Source: Odoribacter sp.
GTDB taxonomy: Bacteria > Bacteroidota > Bacteroidia > Bacteroidales > Marinifilaceae
Direction: 5' to 3'
Assembly: GCA_020024465.1 (NCBI GenBank)
Contig: JAHHTT010000039.1
Span: forward strand, 1 to 20,984
Length of the DNA: 20,984 nt
The position numbers were made by a program, and so were the translations under genes. The notes under the pieces were generated by a model. The model searched no databases. It saw nothing but the letters and a program-made list of their open reading frames with translations, and was not told where the DNA came from. Positions 18,205 to 20,984 of the stretch are shown here, in pieces; within the stretch, counting starts at the first letter, position 1; each line of letters begins with the position of its first letter.

Positions 18205-18227
18205 AGAAATCAGCTAATTTACTTTTA
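18198..18227 (+). promoter_or_regulatory. Candidate promoter for tsaD
   Basis: On the plus strand, TTTG (18198-18201), an 18-base spacer and TACTTTTA (18220-18227) match the Bacteroidota promoter except for the last base. The predicted start near 18232 leaves a leader of only about 13 bases before the tsaD ATG. Its -33 element overlaps that of the opposite-strand promoter. Confidence 0.4.
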
Positions 18228-18244
18228 CATTTTGAATTAAAGTC

Positions 18245-19264
18245 ATGATTGTAATTTTAGGCATAGAATCCTCCTGCGATGACACTTCTGCAGCCGTTTT
18301 ACGTGACGGTGTAGTACTTTCCAATGTTATCGCCAGCCAGAAAGTGCACGAAGCATACGGCGGTGTTGTTCCAGAATTAGCTTCACGGGCACATCAACAG
18401 AACATCATCCCTGTCGTTCACGAAGCAATTCGTCAGGCAGGTATTGAGATAAAAGACATCAATGCCATAGCATTCACCCGTGGTCCTGGACTATTAGGTT
18501 CATTACTGGTAGGGACCTCCTTCGCCAAAGGTTTTGCCATTGCCAACAAACTTCCCATGATTGAAGTCAATCATCTGCAAGCCCATATATTGGCCAATTT
18601 CATAAAAGAGCCCGGAAAGGAAAGTCGCCATCCCTCATTCCCATTTCTGACTCTATTGGTATCAGGAGGGAACTCCCAACTTATTATTGTACACGATTAT
18701 CTTGATATGGAAATGATCGGTCAAACCATCGATGATGCAGCCGGAGAAGCCTTTGATAAATGTGCCAAAGTCATGGGACTTCCTTATCCCGGCGGCCCCG
18801 TCATTGACCGACTGGCCAAAGATGGCAATCCGGAACGGTTCTCTTTCAACAAACCACAAATATCGGGATTAGATTACAGTTTTAGCGGTTTAAAAACTTC
18901 ATTTCTTTATTTTCTGCGAGATGAATTAAAGAAAAACCCTGACTTTATCCAGGAAAATCTCAATGACCTTTGCGCATCATTGCAAAAAACCGTTATTGAT
19001 ATTCTCATGGACAAATTAAAAAAAGCCGCCAAACAAACCGGAATCAAACAAATAGCCATTGGCGGAGGAGTATCAGCCAACTCTGCCCTGCAAAAAGCCG
19101 TGCACGAAGAAGCAGCCCGTTGCGGATGGGAGGTATATATCCCACGTCTCGGATACTCTGTCGACAATGCCGGTATGGTTGCTGTAACCGGCTACTATAA
19201 ATACCTGTCCGGACAATTTATCGGCTTAGATACAGTTCCATTTGCCCGCACAACTTTAGACTAA
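18245..19264 (+). CDS. tsaD: tRNA N6-adenosine threonylcarbamoyltransferase TsaD
   Basis: A 339-residue ASKHA-fold enzyme that transfers threonylcarbamoyl from its adenylate onto A37 of ANN-decoding tRNAs, acting with TsaB and TsaE in the cytoplasm. The start GIESSCDDTSAAV at 6-18 is the family's first nucleotide-binding motif. GGVVPELASRAHQQN follows at 39-53, then the metal-binding HLQAH (His110, His114), VSGGNSQL at 139-146, a long AGEAFDKCAKVMGLPYPGGP at 166-185, and the closing YSVDNAGMVA with metal ligand Asp307. Length and motif order are normal. SGGN replaces the SGGH of enterobacterial homologues. It diverges from the TamB-like gene with a 148-base gap and precedes a hydroxyacid dehydrogenase by 45 bases. 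Confidence 0.98.
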   Translation: MIVILGIESSCDDTSAAVLRDGVVLSNVIASQKVHEAYGGVVPELASRAHQQNIIPVVHEAIRQAGIEIKDINAIAFTRGPGLLGSLLVGTSFAKGFAIANKLPMIEVNHLQAHILANFIKEPGKESRHPSFPFLTLLVSGGNSQLIIVHDYLDMEMIGQTIDDAAGEAFDKCAKVMGLPYPGGPVIDRLAKDGNPERFSFNKPQISGLDYSFSGLKTSFLYFLRDELKKNPDFIQENLNDLCASLQKTVIDILMDKLKKAAKQTGIKQIAIGGGVSANSALQKAVHEEAARCGWEVYIPRLGYSVDNAGMVAVTGYYKYLSGQFIGLDTVPFARTTLD

Positions 19265-19309
19265 AGCAAACATTATAACATTATGTAATAACACTACAAA
19301 CCACCTATC

Positions 19310-20245
19310 ATGAAAATTCTTGTCACTTATAATCTGCCACGCCTCCCTTTCGAGAACCTTCCTAAGGATTGGGAGATAACTTTTCCATCAAACGAACAGA
19401 TGTCCAGAGAGGAAATCTTACGTTTACTACCAGAACATGACGTATTATTATCCATATTTCACAGTCATAATTCAGTTGACAAGGAAATCATCGATGCTGG
19501 AGCCAATCTGAAATTAATCAGCAACTATGGAGTTGGCTATAATAACATAGATGTAGAATACGCCCGCAAAAAAGGGATTGCTGTAACCAATACCCCCCGC
19601 TCTGTCAACAATCCGACGGCAGAACTTGCCATGGCCTTAATGCTAAACGCAGCGCGTCGGGTATCCGAATGCAACCTCCGTATCCGCAAAGAGAAAGAAT
19701 CCATGTGGGGGACCATGAAAAATCTGGGCTTTAGTCTTGAAGGCAAAACACTTGGTATCATAGGCATGGGCAATATCGGTCGCAACGTTGCCCGTAAAGC
19801 TGAAGCTTTCGGAATGAAAGTCATTTACTATAATCGACATACAGAAGTGATCGGTTATCAACGTACAGACTTAAATACCTTATTGCAAACATCTGATTTC
19901 ATCTCTCTTCACACTCCTCTTACTACAGAAACACGCCACCTTATTAATGTCCATGAATTCAGTTTGATGAAGCCGACAGCCATACTGATAAACACAGCCC
20001 GCGGTGCAGTTATCAATGAAAAAGCCCTTGTAGAAGCTTTAAAAAGTCATGTTATTGCCGGAGCGGCACTTGATGTATTCGAAGACGAACCTCATATCAC
20101 TGAAGCCCTCTACGATTTTGACAATGTCATACTGACCCCACACATCGGCACCGGCACCATTGACACTCGCATCGCCATGGCAGAAGAAGCCCTCGCCAAC
20201 ATCCGTAACTTCTTCACCGGCACCCCGACAAATGTGGTAAATTAA
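19310..20245 (+). CDS. D-isomer-specific 2-hydroxyacid dehydrogenase (glyoxylate/hydroxypyruvate reductase-like)
   Basis: A 311-residue cytoplasmic NAD(P)-dependent dehydrogenase. The catalytic domain starts at the N-terminus with the substrate-binding SNYGVGYNNIDVEYARKKG at 71-89. The cofactor domain has GMGNIG at 152-157, and the catalytic triad is Arg231 (NTARGAVINE), Glu260 (FEDEP) and His278 (TPHIG). After the second strand of the Rossmann fold the acidic residue that marks NAD use is replaced by Asn175-Arg176 (YYNRH), which suggests preference for NADP(H). It reduces a 2-oxoacid such as glyoxylate or hydroxypyruvate to the D-hydroxyacid; which one is not settled by sequence. The 45-base gap after tsaD has no terminator, so read-through from tsaD is likely. 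No hairpin terminator was seen before the tRNA promoter. Confidence 0.94.
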   Translation: MKILVTYNLPRLPFENLPKDWEITFPSNEQMSREEILRLLPEHDVLLSIFHSHNSVDKEIIDAGANLKLISNYGVGYNNIDVEYARKKGIAVTNTPRSVNNPTAELAMALMLNAARRVSECNLRIRKEKESMWGTMKNLGFSLEGKTLGIIGMGNIGRNVARKAEAFGMKVIYYNRHTEVIGYQRTDLNTLLQTSDFISLHTPLTTETRHLINVHEFSLMKPTAILINTARGAVINEKALVEALKSHVIAGAALDVFEDEPHITEALYDFDNVILTPHIGTGTIDTRIAMAEEALANIRNFFTGTPTNVVN

Positions 20246-20261
20246 TTTTTACCGCAAAAAA

Positions 20262-20292
20262 TTTGCAGTGTAAAGAAAAAGCTCTATATTTG
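20262..20292 (+). promoter_or_regulatory. Consensus promoter for the tRNA-Tyr/tRNA-Gly unit
   Basis: TTTG (20262-20265), exactly 19 bases, and TATATTTG (20285-20292) match the Bacteroidota consensus at every fixed position. It lies 40 bases before tRNA-Tyr and 17 bases after the dehydrogenase stop. A start near 20298 is expected. Confidence 0.85.
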
Positions 20293-20331
20293 CACTCGCA
20301 AAAAGGAACAAAGAAGAGTTTCTTTGGGCAT

Positions 20332-20413
20332 GGGCAGTTACCAGAGTGGCCAAATGGGGCTGACTGTAACTCAGCTGGCGTAGCCTTCGGTGGTTCGAAT
20401 CCATCACTGCCCA
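20332..20413 (+). tRNA. tRNA-Tyr (anticodon GTA)
   Basis: An 82-base class II tRNA. The acceptor stem GGGCAGT pairs with ACTGCCC and is followed by discriminator A. The anticodon stem GCTGA/TCAGC encloses the loop CTGTAAC, placing anticodon GTA at 20366-20368. The long variable arm (from about 20376) is as expected for bacterial tRNA-Tyr. The T arm GGTGG/CCATC encloses TTCGAAT. CCA is not encoded; the three bases after the discriminator are CAC. Confidence 0.97.
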
Positions 20414-20424
20414 CACAATAAATT

Positions 20425-20497
20425 GCGGAAATAGCTCAGTCGATAGAGCACTAGCCTTCCAAGCTGGGGGTCGCGGGTTTGAGTCCCGTTTTCCGCT
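20425..20497 (+). tRNA. tRNA-Gly (anticodon TCC)
   Basis: A 73-base class I tRNA starting 11 bases after tRNA-Tyr. The acceptor stem GCGGAAA pairs with TTTCCGC, with discriminator T. The D arm has TAGCTCAGTCGATAGAGCA. The anticodon stem CTAGC/GCTGG holds the loop CTTCCAA with anticodon TCC at 20458-20460. The T arm GCGGG/CCCGT encloses TTTGAGT. CCA is not encoded. Probably cut from a shared transcript with tRNA-Tyr. Confidence 0.97.
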
Positions 20498-20505
20498 CTC
20501 GTTTT

Positions 20506-20535
20506 AAAGCACTTACGAATGTAGGTGCTTTTTTT
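20506..20535 (+). terminator. Intrinsic terminator of the tRNA unit
   Basis: An 11-base-pair stem AAAGCACTTAC/GTAGGTGCTTT (one G-U pair) with a GAAT loop is followed by a run of seven T bases interrupted by a G, then more T. It starts 9 bases after tRNA-Gly and is a standard Rho-independent terminator. Confidence 0.88.
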
Positions 20536-20560
20536 GTTTTATACGGTTGGGTTTTCAACA

Positions 20561-20794
20561 GTAATTGTCAACCGGGGTGCCAACCCAAAATTTGACTTAG
20601 AAATAGAGCCGTGGCTGACCACCTATTTCGCCTACAACAGAAACATGATCGAAACTGACATAGACAAAAGCTTCAGAAGTATTTACAAAACGCTGAGAGA
20701 TTACAAGAAAACCACAGGTTGGCAAGATAACAAGAAGGACAAGCTTACATGGGAGTTAAACAATTTACCAAATATATACTTCGACTTTACTTAA
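20561..20794 (+). pseudogene. Possible 3' remnant of an unrecognised gene
   Basis: A frame of about 78 codons ends at TAA 20792-20794. Its composition looks protein-like (for instance PKFDLEIEPWLTTYFAYNRN and SFRSIYKTLRDYKKTTGWQ), with balanced charged and aromatic residues. The only upstream start is a GTG inside the tRNA terminator (20525), which would add a meaningless hydrophobic leader; the first ATG, at 20645, gives just 49 residues. This suggests either a gene that lost its 5' part or a small 49-residue protein. The same frame continues for 43 more codons after the stop. The protein family is not recognised. Confidence 0.3.
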
Positions 20795-20930
20795 AGAACT
20801 CGTTTCCGTGTTCGATCTTTTTTCCCTTTCTGTAACCAAGAAAAGACATTCCACGCTCTTTGTATGCTTGCCATATTACACCACAAGCACGAGAAACTGA
20901 ACGTAACCAAAGATTTTCCTGCATGACCAT
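20787..20930 (-). CDS. Small hypothetical protein, 47 residues
   Basis: An ATG-initiated frame below usual ORF length cutoffs. The product is basic and aromatic, with RACGVIWQAYKERGMSFLGY in the middle and a charged end (KGKKIEHGNEFFK). A second ATG lies two codons in (20924). It overlaps, by 8 bases tail to tail, the plus-strand frame ending at 20794, and competes with a 63-codon frame on the same strand that begins only with TTG at the window edge. Its composition looks the most natural of the three. The family is not recognised and no convincing promoter is visible; it may be a fragment. Confidence 0.3.
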   Translation of the reverse strand: MVMQENLWLRSVSRACGVIWQAYKERGMSFLGYRKGKKIEHGNEFFK

Positions 20931-20944
20931 TGACGAGTTGAAAT

Positions 20945-20977
20945 GCTAAAGTTACTAAAAAGCAGGCTAAGTTACTT
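20945..20977. repeat. Short direct repeat GCTAAAGTTACT / GCTAAGTTACTT
   Basis: Two near-identical 12-base units with a 21-base period (20945-20956 and 20966-20977) differ by one A in the run. They lie just upstream of the small minus-strand reading frame and close to the window edge, so more copies could follow outside. Confidence 0.45.
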
Positions 20978-20984
20978 CCCAACA

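Larger units (their letters stand above)
20541..20984. other. Region without a convincing full-length gene after the tRNA terminator
   Basis: These 444 bases to the window edge hold only short or start-less reading frames (listed separately) and one direct repeat. No recognised protein family, RNA or insertion-sequence end was seen. It may be a decayed or accessory stretch next to the tRNA genes. Confidence 0.5.

Noticed and set aside
20251..20268. GCAAA/TTTGC mini-hairpin as terminator of the dehydrogenase gene
   Set aside because: The stem is only 5 base pairs, has no following T run and overlaps the -33 element of the tRNA promoter.
20214..20414. 66-codon minus-strand ORF beginning GSDGFEPPKATPAELQ
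   Set aside because: It lies antisense to tRNA-Tyr; such peptides are a well-known artefact of translating the reverse strand of tRNA genes.
20791..20982. 63-codon minus-strand ORF starting with TTG at the window edge
   Set aside because: The start is a rare codon at the sequence end, and the product is Cys/Phe/Ser-rich and unnatural; the overlapping 47-codon ATG frame is more plausible.

Overview
The window looks like a chromosomal segment of an anaerobic, low-GC Bacteroidota (order Bacteroidales). The evidence is a SusC/SusD pair with an STN-type TonB receptor, an ECF sigma/FecR pair, repeated Bacteroidota-type promoters (TTTG, about 19 bp, TAnnTTTG), few Shine-Dalgarno sequences, and tRNA genes without an encoded CCA. 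Gene content and style suggest an Odoribacteraceae-like organism (Butyricimonas/Odoribacter), but that placement is an inference.

Region 1 (1-9180, all minus strand) is a regulated outer-membrane uptake locus. In transcription order it holds an ECF sigma factor, a FecR anti-sigma factor with one membrane segment, a SusC/RagA TonB-dependent transducer carrying an N-terminal STN domain, a SusD/RagB lipoprotein, a DUF4843-type lipoprotein, a PKD-like family lipoprotein, and the signal peptide of a further exported protein cut off by the window edge. The expected flow is ligand, then SusC STN domain, FecR and sigma factor, leading to transcription of the uptake genes. No glycoside hydrolase, lyase or sulfatase is present here, so the substrate is unknown and need not be a glycan.

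Region 2 (9282-18165, minus strand) is mostly housekeeping envelope and metabolism: a MarC-family membrane protein, then a flavin reductase-like protein with a large M16 zinc-peptidase lipoprotein (probably one operon with a near-ideal promoter), then a 1480+ residue TamB-like translocation/assembly protein. The TamB-like frame has no ATG where its membrane anchor must begin.

Region 3 (18174-20245, plus strand genes) starts at a compact divergent promoter region and encodes TsaD (tRNA t6A37 synthesis) followed by a D-2-hydroxyacid dehydrogenase. Region 4 (20262-20984) has an excellent promoter, a tRNA-Tyr(GTA)/tRNA-Gly(TCC) pair and a hairpin terminator. It ends in about 440 bp with only small or fragmentary reading frames and a short direct repeat, which may be the edge of an accessory segment next to the tRNAs.

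No CRISPR array, transposase, integrase or rRNA was seen. The items most worth a second look are the unknown-substrate uptake locus, the TamB start and shared divergent promoter, the repeat in the sigma-fecR gap, and the orphan stretch after the tRNAs.
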